Positions 1-13,500 of a stretch of DNA of 64,000 nt are shown in pieces; the stretch's first letter is position 1; each line of letters opens with the position of its first letter. Under the pieces are notes generated by a model. It saw only the letters and a program-made list of their open reading frames with translations, searched no databases and was not told the DNA's origin. A program made the position numbers and the translations under genes. The DNA comes from Poecilobothrus nobilitatus (lineage: Eukaryota; Arthropoda; Insecta; Diptera; Dolichopodidae): NCBI GenBank assembly GCA_947095535.1, contig CAMUPU010000002.1, positions 909,474 to 973,473 of the forward strand, given 5' to 3'.

Positions 1-129
1 TTACTCAGTTCATTAAGGAAGATTTTTGAACATCGTTTGAAAACTACAATTATCAAGACATTAATAACAATTCTTTGATTCCACTTTAACAGTTTGAATT
101 TCAAGCTTAACACTCTCATTACCACTAAG

Positions 130-590
130 TTGCTGGAATACATAAAATGATTAAAATGAATTTCCTTAGTAAAAATTCCACGGAAATGATAATTCTTGAG
201 ATTGAGAAAGCTTTCGAAAGCTTTGACAAGATAAATTTGATAAATATTTTTAATCAACGTAATAAAAAACTTCTTATTATTTAGATGTAAATACTTCGTT
301 ACACCAAACAAAAGAGCAAAGGTTCTAATTTCCTATTTTATTTAACATTTTAATTTCAGATTTTTCCAAATTATTAAACTGTGACATTGGGTTACTGCTG
401 ATGATACAACCATTACCGCCACATTAATTCTTCAAAGATCTTGCTCAATCAATTCAAGTGATATTTAACAGAAATCTAGACGGTGATATTAATGAAATGC
501 AATGAGAAAAATCAGTTAAATATTTGAGGATTTACATCGACGAAAAACTTATCTACTGATCTCATATCGGTTATCTGTGTTATCCCGTAC
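130..590 (+). pseudogene. LINE reverse-transcriptase relic
   Basis: Conceptual translation in shifting frames gives RT-like blocks in the right order: an EIEKAFESFDKINLI block (compare the DLEKAFDS-type block of non-LTR RTs), then a PILFNILISDF block, then ADDTT at about 397-411, the expected active-site aspartates. A KSVKYLRIYIDEKL block follows, like the post-palm segment. The frame changes at least twice and has stops, so this is a dead fragment. Its 5' part may lie outside the window. The LINE clade cannot be assigned. Confidence 0.5.
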
Positions 591-1565
591 GATAGGATCG
601 GGTATAATAAAATTACTCCTCCGTTTGTAACACCTCGAAATAAGCGAGCTAGATATACCTTCAAAGGTATGGATCGGATCAGAAAAAAATTCAAGACTTT
701 TGAGCCATGTCCGTCCGTCCGTCAGCACGCTAACTCAAAAACTAAGAAAGCTAGAATCTTGAAATTTACACAAAATATTCTGGGAGTAATTTGCAGGTTG
801 CCTATTTTTTTTGGTTGAGTTTGGACCAAACCTTAAGGTAGCTCTCGAACACCTAACTTTTAGATTCCCACATTTTTTTTGAAATAGAACTATGAAATTT
901 TAACTGCTGATAGATCTCAGAAAAATATTAATTTTATTTTTAATAACTTTTTTTTGTAGCCCCACCCGTTACGGAGCTACAGCTCCCCAAAGGTTCGAAA
1001 AAGCGCTATATTCAAATTGTTATAGCACAAGTTGTATAAGGTATATCTTCATTTTGAGCCAAACGATTACTACTTTTATTAGTTTTAAAAGTATATATAC
1101 AATAAATATATAGTTGTGGCATACGGTGTCTTAATTTACCGTTATGTGAAACTCAAATTTTGCAAAATCCTTCAACCCTTTTATCTTCTAAACGGTTTAA
1201 GTTGGAAACTTGAAATTTTGACAGAAGTTAGATCTTTGAAAATAAGTATGAGTCATTTCAGAAATTTTTTTTGTATCACCCCCCGTTTAGGATCTGTAAG
1301 GGGTCAAAAACTGAAAATTTCCTATTTTTAAACACTTGTAACTTGAACACCTGTTGAAATTTTTTTAAAGTAATACACAAAAATTAAAGCTTCAACATTA
1401 TACTCTTATTTCTGTTAACAACTTTTTTTTAATAATATACGGTTACTTTATAATTGACGAAAGTGTTACTTGATTTTTTCAAATTTTCTAACAAATTTCT
1501 TTAACGAATTTTTTCCATTTTGTTTTACTCGATAATTTGAAATTGTTGAGGATATAATGCGTAGT
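590..1565 (+). repeat. dispersed repeat, copy 1 (CCGTTACGGAGCTACAG family)
   Basis: This stretch resembles segments at 5927-6670 and 6745-7700, and in reverse complement 3845-4490 and 38675-39950. It has a CCGTCCGTCCGTC tract near 708, a conserved CACCCGTTACGGAGCTACAG block near 963, and later AAATTAAAGCTTCAACATTATA-like and ATAATTGACGAAA blocks shared with the other copies. No credible open frame is present. The start, with GGGTATAATAAA and GTAACACCTCGAAATA phrases, looks like the terminal part of a dipteran dispersed repeat. The element class is unknown. Confidence 0.6.
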
Positions 1566-3844
1566 ACATAAAAATGTAAATAAATATACAGCATAACGGT
1601 TGCTTGAAGAATTTTTATTTATATGATATTGATATATATACATACTTATATAATATCATGTCTATTTACATATCGTATATGTCACTAGTGAATGAATGAT
1701 AAGAGTATAAATGTATATTATATAGCGCCGTATTTACATACATATATGTATTTTATTGTACTTATAAGAAATTATTCTGCCAATGGAATATTTAAATATA
1801 ATATAATATAATATTTAAAATTATATTTACTATTTTGTACTAAGTAAATTTAATATACATTTACCGCTTAGTATTAAATGGTACTATAGAATATTTGAAA
1901 AAGTTTTGGATTGATAATCGTTATGTGAAAGGTTAAAATCTGCTTTTAAAGAATGTATAAACATATAGTTTGAATATATGTACAACCCATAATTCTAGAA
2001 ATTATAAAATTCACCCAAATTATTTTAAAATACTAAAATATTAAAAAATAATATTGTAAGCAAAGTGACAGGCTGTGAACATACTAACGGTTCGTACGGA
2101 TATCTAAGAGTTGACAAAGGCAACTGTATTCTTCCTCGTTTTCAATTAAATTTAAATTAGGTATTGCTCCCTTTTGTAATATTTTTTTTCCGTATACCTA
2201 TCTGAAGTTTTAAAATGATGACTACAAACACAAAAATTTTTTGTTTTCTGTGCATTATTTAATTTTAAAACCGAAATCCATTAATTTCTAAACCTGTAAA
2301 ATTTTAATAAAGGATTATCCCTTTTCTTTTTTCCACAAGAAGGAATCAAGCAACTTACTCCCCTGGATTTTTGCGATCAATAATATCTTAACTGAAATCG
2401 TAATATTAAATGAATTATGAAACCAATTCATTTTTTGTACTTCATTTTTAACTTATTTTCTAGTAAACAAATTTACTAATTGAACAATTTTTCAATATTT
2501 TGAAATTATAAGCATCATAAATCATAATCTCATACAAGATCAATAAAAACAAGAAAAAAATATTAATAGTTTTTTTTTTCTCTTTTTATATTACTCTTAT
2601 TTATTCTATATTTGCATTGGTATGCATCAGTGGAGATGAATGAATAAATACATATATAATATAAATATATAAACAAAAATATTAAATAGTATGCCGCTAT
2701 GACAATAGAAAAAATTAAAAGCTTTCTACGAGTGGAGGCAAGTCAAAAGCTCTCTTAGTCAAATGTTATCGGAAATTTTAACTTGAGGTGTCTCTTCTAT
2801 ATGTAATTTATTATTCTATGCTGTAACTCAAAAAACCTCATACAATTTTCAATGTACATCATATATGTACCTAATACATACTTACATATTATATTCAGAT
2901 TCATTCTTTACCCTAAACAGAAAAAAAACAAAAAATATGTAGATAAATACTTAAAATTATATAGCTACATATGTATATAAATACATATCTATACTATTCA
3001 TATCAAACTCCATGTATAGCATTAGCGTATATTGTATAGAAACATAAAAAACAAAGTAAAACAAAAAATACGTATAGCTATAGATACCGCACACTACGTA
3101 GCTCTTTAAATACATTTGTATATCAATTATATTCAAATTTCAAACTATATGTTTAGCAATAGCATATATGTATTGTATAGAAACATAAAATACGGAAAAA
3201 AAACGATAAAAGGAGGAAAACAAAGGCTCATATACATATTTCGCCAATAAGTAATTCAAAATAAATAATTCAAAAAAATTAAAAAAAAAAAAAAATTTTC
3301 AATAAATACAAATACCAAAAGTACAAATCTATTAATACCTACTATTAAAAACATATGATTCATTTACCTATATAAATTAAAATTACAAGTGATGTTGAAA
3401 TGTATAACACTTTAGTCGTCTGATTAAATAAAAATTAAAATCATACATTTTTTGTCAAAATATCCAGTAGCCGATATGCAAATTGAAGAGCACTCATTAA
3501 AAGAGTTATATTATAGAATGGGATTCCTTCACCAAAAGCTAACGACGCCATTACCAAAACAATATTTATATAGAAAATAAAAAGTACGTAATATACATAT
3601 ATGAACTCTATCTACACGCGACTGTGTGTCTATGTAGTTATTGCATGGCATGTGACAGTTATTAAAAATTATTTATTTATATTATTGCGTGACTTTGTAT
3701 TGTTTATTATGATTTGCAGGCGATTTAATTTATTTTTTGATCAATACTTTATAATATTTATATTGCATAGTTTTTAATTTAATTAAAAATGTTTTATATT
3801 TATAATATGTCTGATGTTTTATTTAAAAAGACTTAGGTACAAGT
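1566..3844. other. AT-rich DNA, no gene seen
   Basis: About 2.3 kb of very AT-rich sequence with TA-rich runs and homopolymers. ATACATATGTATATAA-type phrases recur. Open frames are short and have no recognisable similarity. I see no RNA gene or repeat boundary. Confidence 0.5.
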
Positions 3845-4490
3845 TAAAAAAACAAAGTAGATTGTAAACCAACGGTTTTTAATTCGCACATTTAAAAAAA
3901 AAACAATACTGTTTAGAACTGTGATTTGCGCTAAAATTTTAAAAAAATTTTTAGAATTTTATATAATAACTTTAGATAATTAACACATCTAAAAACAACA
4001 AAAATTTCTGAGGAAACTTATACTTATTCTAAAAGATTTTCTTCTTTCAAAATTTCAAGTCGCTATTTAAAGGCGTGTCGGAGTTATGAAGGAAGAAAAA
4101 TCATACCAAATTTTATTTTCACATCATGGTAAATTTAAATACTAAATTTAAAAAAAATTAATAATTGTGATATTGATTTATAATGGTAAAAAAAATTCCT
4201 ATCGAATGGCGTTTTCAAATTAAAAAAATGTTAAGTGGAATTAGATATACACATTTAAAAATAGGGCTTTTCAAATTTCGTGAGGCTGTAGCTTCGTAAT
4301 GGATGGGCTACATGAAGAAGTTATTCTACAACATCAATATTTTTATGAGATCATCCATGGTTAAAATTTTATTGCCCTATCTTTAACGGTGTAAAAGTTT
4401 TCTAAACAGACGAATGGAGGTTAAAACGGTAAAGTTAAACTAATAAGCACATTTTTTGAAACATTTTTTGGAAATGTGCTAAAAGCGAAA
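3845..4490 (+). repeat. dispersed repeat, copy 2 (inverted relative to copy 1)
   Basis: The start, TTGTAAACCAACGGTTTTTAA followed by CGCACATTT, matches the start of the 38675-39950 copy. It carries GGCTGTAGCTTCGTAATGG near 4284, which is the family core in reverse complement. It ends with AATAAGCACATTTTTTG and then TTTGGAAATGTGCT, a stem of about 9 bp found at the same end of the other copies. It is shorter than the 38.7 kb copy. Confidence 0.6.
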
Positions 4491-5926
4491 TCATACTCTT
4501 CCCCACGTTAATTCGAACATAAATGACTTTATTATAGATTGGTAAACAGAATTTTTATTGTTTTCTGTGTTAATTTGCACACATACACATTTTATTATAG
4601 AAATACAAAATATATGTATGTGCGACATTTCGGGTTCATTCTCTTCAGCAAAGATGTTGGAATTCCGTGGACTTATATAATTAATTTCTGTATGAATCGT
4701 TCGATTTTTGAGCTGAAAGTAACTTTTTTGTGTGCGAAATATTTGTTGGGTAGTTACATGAATATTTTTGTTTTATAACTGCAAAGCAATGATGCAATGC
4801 AGTTTATTTAAAAAGTAATGATTTATAAAAAGCGTTTGAAGTTTTGAGTGTCGGTTTTGAAATTTATATTGTAGAATGAAGTTCGCGATACATTTCATTT
4901 TAATAACATTTCTTTTTTGCCAATTTATCTCTTTATCTTATTTAACATCTTTAAAATTAAATACATAAGGGGTTATTATTCTCAAAGTGATCTTAAGCCA
5001 AAGCAATTTTATTTTATTTTGTCTTATTATTTACGTAATATGTTAGAATAATATGGTGAATTTTTATTTTATATATCTTTAAATATTGTCTTGTTTGTTC
5101 AATGTACTCGTACTAAGCATGGTTGAAAATGTTTGCAATCGATTTTATAAATGCAGTTAAATGTTTTAGCATTATATAGCTTAGCAATCTTATAATAATT
5201 ATTTGTGTAACCTGAAAACAAATTCATTATCTTTGATTTTAGTCTCCAGTTTCTTAATTTAATATTGATTTAATTTCGTCATTATAAGAATTGTTATGTT
5301 TATGAATATGGTTATTTATTATATGTATATTGTTAACGAAAAATTTTGCATAATTATTATTTGATATACCTCTATTACTATTTTGTTATTTTTATGTTAT
5401 GATTTACGTAAGTGTTCATTTGAACATAAATTATAAATTAAGCATATTAATGATAATATTTCGTTTATATTGTACGGAGTGATTAAATAAAAAGTTTAAC
5501 GTTCTGCATGAAAATGTTGGTTTTCTATACAACAAGGCCGGTATCGTTTCATCACCATTTCTAATTAATCTTACTCAAGAAATGGTAATCTATTGTTATT
5601 TTCTAATTCTATTTTAAAATATTGAATTTTATATCATTGAAAGTGTTAAATCATGCTACCACATTCCAGCATTTTTCCACATTCACACTTTTTCAGGAGC
5701 CTCTGGGAAACTATTTATAACCGGAAAAGATATGTAAAAACATAGGATTCAGTAAAAATAAAGTGAGAATTTTAACGGGATTCCTGTTTGATTTTTGAGA
5801 CACTGTCCATTAAAGGTATACTTAAAGAAAATTGACATAGAAAATTACGTCATGCAAATGACAGTTGAAAGCAATCTTTGATTTAGATATTACTGCAATA
5901 TAATTCTTTTTTTACGTTTTTAGCAC
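4491..5926. other. AT-rich DNA, no confident gene
   Basis: No convincing gene. Around 5745-5900 the plus strand has HCPLKVYLKKIDIE in one frame and SKNKVRILTGF in another, which faintly recalls the C-terminal RNase H-adjacent part of some LINE proteins. It is too short and broken to call. The rest is AT-rich with no repeat boundary I can place. Confidence 0.4.
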
Positions 5927-6670
5927 ATTTTAAAAAAATTAAAAAAAAAATGTGCTTATTAGTTTCACTCTGTCCGTCCGTTCGTCCGTCTGGGTGTTTA
6001 ACAAAACTTCTACATCATTTGAAATAAAGCAATGAAATTTTAGCTGCGGTTAGGCATCGCAAAAAAAACTAATTTTGTGCAACTACTTTTTCCTGCAGTC
6101 CCACCCGTTACGGAGCTACAACCCTACAAAATTCGAAAAAGTCCTATTTTTAAATTGTTATAACACAGGTTCTATAAGGCATATTTTCAAATATAAAAAC
6201 ACCAAACGATAGTTGGTTTTATAAACTTGCTAAGTATATTTAATAAAATAAATATATTGTGGTTCTGCCATGTGGTATTTTAATATACCATTATGCGAAA
6301 CTCAATTTTTGCAATTATTTGGACCCCTTCTATTTTTAAACGGTTTAACTTAGATTCTTGAAATTTTGAGTGGAGTTAGCTCTTTGGAAATAAGTATGAG
6401 CCATTTCAGAAAATATTTTTCTTTCGCCCCCGTTTAGGAGCTGTAAGGAGTCAATAAGTAAAAATTCTCTATTTTTAAACACTGTGTAACTTGGGTGTAA
6501 CTTGCTGTAACTTGGGAACCTACCCAACATTTTTTTGAAGCAATATACAAAAATTAAAGCTCCAACATTATATTTTTGTTTGTGTTAATAATTTTTCTTA
6601 ATGATATAAGGCTACTATATAATTGACGAAAATGTGATTTGATTTTTTTCAATTTTTTCTTACCAAAAAA
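5927..6670 (-). repeat. dispersed repeat, copy 3 with terminal hairpin
   Basis: It opens with TTTAGCACATTTT, an A-rich loop, then AAAATGTGCTTATTAG, forming a stem-loop, followed by a CTGTCCGTCCGTTCGTCCGT tract. The core CCACCCGTTACGGAGCTACA lies near 6100. From there to about 6650 it runs parallel to copy 1, including the ATAATTGACGAAAATGTGA block. Strand is given relative to the 38675-39950 copy, which carries the same terminal hairpin at its right end. A short local duplication (TGTAACTTGG repeated) sits near 6485-6520. Confidence 0.65.
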
Positions 6671-6744
6671 AAAAATTTAAACAAATTTATTTTTCAATAG
6701 GTACGAATATATCTACTCTTTATTCTTTAGTCTAGGCTTATTAT

Positions 6745-7700
6745 GGAATACTTTTATACCCGTAAAGAACAATAGTTCACACGTGTATTAAAATTATCTT
6801 TAGGCGTGTAACGCATGGAATTATGCATGATAGATATGGAAAAGTATATATATTCTTGCTCAGGATTGAATTCTGAGTCGATTTAGCTATGTGTGTGTCT
6901 ATCCGTTTGTCTGTCCGTTTCATCGATAACTGAAAAACTAAGAAAGCTCGAGTTTTGAAATTAACAGAAAATACTCTTGGATCAATTTGTAGGTTCCCTT
7001 TTTTATTGGTTTAGATCTGACCAATACTTCGGGTAGCTCTCAAACAACTAATTTATGGATCTCCATTTTTTTCATAAACAATTTTCTATAGTTCTACATT
7101 GTTTGAAGTAGAACTATAAAATTTTAACTATAGATAGACATCACAAAAAAATTAATTTTGTGGACCATTTTTTTAGAAAAAAACTATAGAAAAAAATCCG
7201 TTACGGAGCTGCAGCCCTCCAAAGTTAAATAAAGCCCGATATTTAAATTGTTATAACAGAAGTTCTATAAGTATATCTTCAACCTGAAAACGTCAAACGA
7301 TAATTGCCTTTATTAGCTTTACAAATATATATATATATAACAAATATAAAATTTTGTCATACGGTATTTTAATTTACAAAACTTAATTTATGCAAAATTT
7401 TTGACCCCTTCTATGTTTTAAATGGTTTAATTTAAAAACTAGAAATTTTGAGAGCTTTTTTTGAGTTTTGAGTTTTTTTTTTTATTATTATTTTATTTTA
7501 TGATTTTTTATTTCTGTTAAGAACTTTTCTTAATAACATAGGGTTACCTTAAAATTGACGAAAATGGGACTTGATTTTTGTCAATTTTTATAATGATGTT
7601 TTTAATTAATGTAATGATGTTTTGTAAAATTTTTCTAATGATGGTTTTGAATTCTTTTTTTACTGGATAATTTAAAATTGTTGAGGATGATAATAAAAAA
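6745..7700 (+). repeat. dispersed repeat, copy 4
   Basis: Same order of blocks as copy 1: a CCGTTTGTCTGTCCGTTTC tract near 6902, then ACTGAAAAACTAAGAAAGCT, the core CCGTTACGGAGCTGCAGCCC near 7198, GTTATAACAGAAGTTCTATAA, and AAAATTGACGAAAATGGGA near 7550. It is more decayed than copies 1 and 3 and has extra insertions. No gene. Confidence 0.6.
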
Positions 7701-8136
7701 AAATATAACGGTTCCTTAAGAATTTATATTCTTATTTTATTTTATTATATATAACTATATATTTAATCGGCTTTTTTTTTCTCCACACGAAAATTTCGGC
7801 ACCGATTTACAAAAAACTACTTCACCAATTTTAGTGAAGTAGCAACAAAAAAAAATACTTTTCTTATTCTTCAGGTAACTATGTTTTTTTTTTTATATTC
7901 TCGCGATATTTCAAGTGAAAACAGGTATACATTTTAGGTACACATGGTACAGGTACACATCATACACATGAATCTAAATTGAATTGTAAAGAAAAAAATC
8001 TTTTTTTATTATCTGTATTGCTGAGTCGACTTAACTTTTATTCTCTATCAGCAACGATTTTAGTTTGCCTCGGGATTCACTCTCTCTCTCTTTGTTTTTT
8101 ACTTTTTTTCTTTCAACATCTTAATTTAAAATTAAA
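7701..8136. other. AT-rich spacer, no gene seen
   Basis: Low-complexity T- and A-rich DNA with a short TCTCTCTCTCT run near 8080. The open frame of about 78 codons here is T-rich, unlike any known family, and runs into the neighbouring repeat. Confidence 0.4.
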
Positions 8137-9092
8137 AAATCAGCTGTCTCCACCACAGGACCGACCGCCCCTACCCGAAAAGTACAATGCCAAAATTTAT
8201 AGATTTTTTTTATAATAATAATTTTATATCAAAGCAAAATAACTTCTAATAATTTAACAACATTTTGTTTTATTCAATAACAATAATAAGCAATGAAATC
8301 GTAAAAATATATGTATTTACATATGTATGTATGTGCATTCATTCATACATCCATTTCCATTATTATGTAATGTAGGTACATGATTTTTTTTCATTCAAAA
8401 ATATTAAAAGTAAAAAATAATAAAAACTGTAAACAACAAAACAAACATAAGATTAATATTGAATCTGCTAATAAATATTTTACCGTTTTAATTTTATGTC
8501 ATCAACAAAAGAATAATATGCATAGATACAAGTACATATTATGTATATAAATTTTTAGAAATATAAAAAAAAAAACAAAAAAAAATTGTTAATATAAATT
8601 CATATGGAGTGTATATAATATGAACTTTTGGACTAAGAAAAAAAATTAAAAAAACTTTAAAGTTGGTCAGATCAAAAAATGTTCTATGGCAAAGTTGTTG
8701 CTCTTTACTTGTGTAACAACTTTTTCTTAATAATTTTTCTCATAAAATTTTTCTGTTACGAAATATTCGTAAAAAACTTAAAAAGTACTCTAGTAAACTA
8801 CCATTTGCGGTTGTCCGATTTGCTCCAAAAGCTTATCAATCCGAGATATTTACGTTATAACCTTAAATATGAAATTTCAAAAAATTCCGCTCAGTCGTTT
8901 AAGCTGTACATGTGCCCACAGGCATACCCACACACGCACCCACACACACACAGACGGACATCATGCTAAAAAATTTTTTACAGCCTTCTCCACACCGGAG
9001 TAGTGCATTTTTGACAAAATCTCGGGTACAAATTTTTAGTATAAAAACAATACCTACCTTATACATAATTGTATGCGGTTGGTAAAAAAGTG
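8137..9092 (+). repeat. long dispersed repeat R1, copy 1
   Basis: About 950 bp that reappears at 36157-37044 in the same orientation with high visible identity. Both copies begin with AATCAGCTGTCTCCACCACAG and end with ATACATAATTGTATGCGG(T)(T/C)GGTAAAAA. Both contain TTCCGCTCAGTCGTTTAAGC followed by a CACACACAC run and CAGACGGACAT, then CTTCTCCACACCGGAGT. A weak open frame crosses both copies but resembles no known protein. This is an unclassified, probably non-autonomous element. Confidence 0.75.
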
Positions 9093-10355
9093 ATCTTACT
9101 ATCATGTTACTTATTTGTTTATGCTTTTTGTTTTCTTTTGTTGTTCTTTTTGTAAAAACAAAAAGGCAAATATTTACAAATTATAATAATATCAATGTAC
9201 ATGCAATTCAATTCAATATTCATTGGACTATATTCCACGTAGCCTAGAAAGAACGATTAAAAACGTTTTCACGTGGACTCATTCAACCGCCTTACTTATG
9301 TATGTGTGTATGAAAAAAATTAATTTTAAAATAAAAATTTAATGTGGGAGATATGTATAAGAAAAGAACGGTAGAAAAGAATTTTAAATTAGAAATGAAT
9401 TAAAAATTTAATTCATATCTGATTTTGCTTTTTTTTTTTTGTAACTTTGTATGTACATCTCTGATAAAAAATTCGCTTTTTCGACGTTGAATCTGCGCAG
9501 AGAAATATGCTGAAAATATGAAGAGAAATTGTATGAATTTATACAGAGCTCGGGAAAATTCTATGCACAATTCCCCTTTAAATCTACTAATGCATTTCAG
9601 AAAATTTTCAACATTCTCTGTGCGTCTTTTCAATTTCCAGTGTCTAAAAATGATGCAATAACATACAATAACAGAAAATTTTCAAGAGATGCAATAACAG
9701 AAAATTTTCAACTCTTGTGCAGCAAAATTGTCAGCGTCAACTACAGCGCTAAAAAAGGTAATGAAAATTTTGCGCATCTCATGTAGAAACTTGTCAGCGC
9801 TAAATTAAGCGGAGAAGGAGGCGTACAAAATACTCGACAAAATATTCTACACTGCTTTCATAGCTGAAAAATGCTGTTATTTTACAAATTCTAAATTTAA
9901 TAAACCAATCGCAAAGTTTAAAACTTTTTTGCTGTGATAGTATTTGAAAAAAGGAGTAAACTGCTGAAATTTTTTTATAACAAAACTTAAATTGTTTCTT
10001 TTAGTTTTTTTATTTTACCTTAGGTAGGTTAACATATATATGTAAGTTATTTTGGTTACATAAGTTTTAAATTGAATCGACTAAGCAAGACCGAGAGGTA
10101 TATATAATAAAAAAACCCGAAAATACATTACATTTAAACCACTCATTCACTAACTCACGCACTTATACACTTCGTATCAAAAAGATGAAGCAGTTCTAGA
10201 TGTACTAGAGACTAGTTGCAAAAGGCATTTAATAGAGTTTGGTGAGTAACCCGCGAGTAATCAGCTGAAATTGGATCTTTTTAGTTCCAAAGGAGTCCTT
10301 TTTGCCCTTTATACGTTATATGGGGATTGCAATATTTATATCCCAATATCGTCAT
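9093..10355. other. intergenic DNA, no gene seen
   Basis: No recognisable gene. A short local duplication of AACAGAAAATTTTCAA lies near 9668-9710. Around 10130-10160 there is a CACTCATTCACTAACTCAC run typical of degenerate dipteran repeats. The frame at 9529-9786 has no recognisable domain. Confidence 0.4.
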
Positions 10356-10618
10356 ATGGCGCATCATTGAAAAGGCTTTGGAAAGTTCTTGAACTTTTGT
10401 TTGGGGACCAATATCCCAGCACGCCCTGCTTGGTCCCTCAAACTGTTTATAAGCTCTTAATATAAAATCAACTGTATATTATCATAGGGGGTATCATTGA
10501 AAAGATGTTAGCGCTATAGTTAGACTATTCAACTTTTTTTTGGAGACCATTATTCTAGGACGACCTGCTTGATTCTTGCAACTGTTTATAAGCCCTTAAT
10601 ATAAAAATCAGCGGTATA
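10356..10618. repeat. two tandem units of about 130 bp
   Basis: Two successive units share the ordered blocks ATCATTGAAAAG, CTT(G)GAACTTTTGTTTGG or CAACTTTTTTTTGG, ACCTGCTTGATTC or CCCTGCTTGGTCC, and AACTGTTTATAAGC(T/C)CTTAATATAAA. The second ends directly at the poly(T) start of the neighbouring LINE, so the LINE probably inserted into this array. Confidence 0.6.
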
Positions 10619-10888
10619 TTTTTTTTTTTTTTCGTTATTAATTTTATTTCAATATTCTTAAACTAAAAAAAAAAAATAATTCTAATTTACAAAAGGTTTA
10701 AACTATATATATAAGAACATTAAAACTGAATTGACCATAGCCGAAGCTGTCGGGTCTAATAATTTCTAAGATTTTTATAAATATCAAATTGAATTGGTAT
10801 TAATTAATACATACAACTAAAATAACATAATTTTTTTTTTCACTTCATTCTTACAAAAAACGTTATAATTTTTACATTAAATTTTGTA

Positions 10889-12390
10889 TTACAATTCTTT
10901 GTGAAAGTTATTAGTCGTTAGGTTTGTTATAAATTCTTTAATTTTAATACGTATATTATCAATATTTTTTAACTCTACATGTAGCTCATTAAAGGTTTTT
11001 AAGTATTTATACAAGCAATTTTTATTTTGATTACAAGTTCTGAAGAGACTTAAGTAAAAATTCGATTTGTTCCTTGTGTTGTATTGATCTATGTCTAAAG
11101 CTCTATTCAATAAGAAATTGTGTTTGATTTCGTTATTTATTACTTTGAAGGGTACTATATACAATTCATATTTAAATATATTATTAAAGCTTATATATCT
11201 TGCACTTTACAGTTTAATAGTTGGAAATCTAATATGATATTTATGTATTGTTTTAATTGCTTTTTTATGTAGAATGTTTATGTTATTTAGGTTAACATGA
11301 GAAGGAGATGCCCAGATAGGATTCAAGTAGCTCAAGTGACTAAGAATATAGGAGCAAAAAATTAAATATAAAGTATTGTGATTTAAGTATGAACGTAATC
11401 TTCGTATATAATATAAGGATGTAAGGGCTATTTTTTTTACATGTGGTCAGTATGATGGTTCCACTTAAAATTACTGTCAACAACCAAACCTAGGTAATTG
11501 TAGATTTTGACAACTTCCAGCGAATTATCTTTAAACTAGAACACACTTTTTTGAAAAACTTTATTTTTAAAAGCATTATTTTGGTTTTTTTAAGGTTTAA
11601 TTTTAGCTTATGTTTTTCTAGCCATTCTTCGATTATTAAAAGATCATCAACAATAGCATTTTTGATCTTAATTCGCTCACATAGAAATGTTTTTATACCG
11701 TATCGTCCACGTACATCTGAATGGAACCCTTTAAGTTTAAATGTGCTAAGTCATTGATGTAAATTTTAAATAGATCGGGTCCAAGTATTGAACCCTATGG
11801 TACACCATATATCACTCGCTTTGGAGCACTTATTGACTTATTTATTTTAACCATTTGGTCTCTGTGGTAGAGGTATGATTTAAAAAATTTGGTTTTCCGA
11901 AAGATTAGAAAGTTTGTGTATTAAAATGTCATGATTGATACAGTCGAACGCTTTCTGTAGGTCCAACAAAACACATCCAACATAATTTCCCTTATCAATA
12001 TTTAACGAGATGAAGTGCGTAAGCTGTAGTGTTGACATTTTGTTCGAAATCGTATTGCTGATCACTAAGTATTATATTATCTGTAATAAATTTGCTTAGT
12101 TGATTTTTAATAATGGTTTCAAATATCTTTGAGAAGCTATTAAGGATCGAGATAGGGCGGTAGTTAGAAATTAATGTCTTACTACAATTTTTGAAAATGG
12201 GCATTATTATGGCAGTTTTAAGTGACTGCGAAAATGTTGAATTTTCAAATGAGAGATTTATAAATTTGACAAGAATTGGGAAAAATCTTCCTGCATATTT
12301 GTTTTTTTTAATAAATTTAGCAGATATATGTCCTGTACCAGTTGCTAATTTCATTTTGTTAACGCTTGCAGGACTTCTTCCAGGTTTGTA
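10889..12390 (-). pseudogene. LINE reverse transcriptase and C-terminal tail, broken
   Basis: From 12354: FSQSLKTAIIMPIFKNCSK and SNYRPISILNSFSKIFE (RT finger blocks), then a frameshift to DLQKAFDCINHDILIHKL near 11950 (palm A block). Near 11800 there is a GVP-x-GSILGP block in another frame. The YxDD block is not clear, although DDLLIIEEWLEKHKLKLNLKK follows near 11640. The last open segment, 11164-10889, has a YNTRNKSNFYL phrase typical of LINE C-termini. At least three frame changes; non-functional. Confidence 0.7.
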
Positions 12391-12799
12391 GAAGTCAAGA
12401 CAAATTCATATTCGATATTAGGAGTGAACTGGTTCAAGTACGTATAATCCATTTCTTCAGTTGAAATGTTTAATTCCTTTGCAACATTCACAAAATAATT
12501 ATTGAAATGTCCCGAAATTTCTTCTTCACGACATATTTCCCTACCACTGACTTCGAGCTCTTTAATTGGGTTTTCACGAGGAGCTTTTGTTGAACATTAT
12601 CTATTTGCAGTTATTTCACAGATATTAGGAATTAGATGGGTCCTGTGAAGTTAAATCTGAGTAGTACTTTTCCTTAGCTTGTTGAATTATTACTTTAACT
12701 TTGTTTCGGTAGTGAATTTAGAGGTCCATAACATGACGATTATCTCTGCATTTTTTGTGGTATTTATAAAAAGAATACCTAATTTTTATAAATTTAATG

Positions 12800-13500
12800 A
12801 TCTCCTCATTGATTCAATATTTTTTTCCTTTTCTTTGGTGAATTATAGGAATAGTTATGGTGTTTATTTTAATTAAAGTACCTAGTTCGGAAGTAAATTC
12901 GTTGAAGTCTGTCATGGAGTTGACCTTCTTCCAAAAAACATCATTATTAGTTGATTCATAGTTTAAGATGTTTTTAGAGCGTTTGGTATTTTCCAGATAC
13001 GAATTTGTGTTTATGCTTAGAAAGAACATTTGGTGGTTAGAAAGACACGTATCAAGAATATAAAAGTGATATTTATAATTTGTCAAGTCAGTAATAAAAT
13101 GATCAATTATTGTTTTCGAGTGGGTACCATATATCGTAGCAAATTTATCCGATAGTTGGTTGCAAATAATATAGCCGTTGCTTGCTAAAGTATTTGTATA
13201 ATGTTTTGCTTCAGAATTAAACAAGTTAATATTAAAATCACCTAATATTATTGAGTTTTTGTGAATAAATGTATAGTTATCTAATTTTTGAATAAAATCA
13301 TAATTTATATTATGTGATTTATATATAGCAAACACATGCATTTGAGGCTTGATGAATTTTATAATTAAAATATTCGAGTTAAAAACTTTCTCCTCATAAA
13401 TCAATGTACTTCTGGTATTTTCCTTAACAAGGATAGCTTCGCTGCCGTATGAATTCGCACGATTTGAGAAATAGGATATATACCCTGGTAAATATTTAAG
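12800..13500 (-). pseudogene. LINE endonuclease domain (EEP type), partial
   Basis: The frame from 13404 to 12814 carries the apurinic-like endonuclease landmarks SIILGDFNINLFN (the GDFN motif), IIDHFITDL and LSNHQMFFLS, the last standing for the SDH motif with Asn in place of Asp. Upstream in another frame, up to about 13500, are YLPGYISYFSNRANSYG-like residues matching the middle of the same domain. The N-terminal catalytic part is absent. In an intact element this domain nicks target DNA to prime reverse transcription. Confidence 0.7.

Noticed and set aside
4539..4778. Plus-strand frame of 79 codons
   Set aside because: Aromatic-rich translation of AT-rich DNA beside a dispersed repeat; no motif or homologous phrase.
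5745..5900. Possible LINE C-terminal segment (HCPLKVYLKKIDIE, SKNKVRILTGF)
   Set aside because: Two short phrases in different frames with no continuing similarity; too weak to annotate.
8679..8969. Frame inside repeat R1, also present in the second copy
   Set aside because: The frame differs between copies and its end is only the translated CA run; shared because the DNA is repeated.
9529..9786. Frame of 85 codons with antisense frame
   Set aside because: No recognisable domain; overlaps short local duplications.
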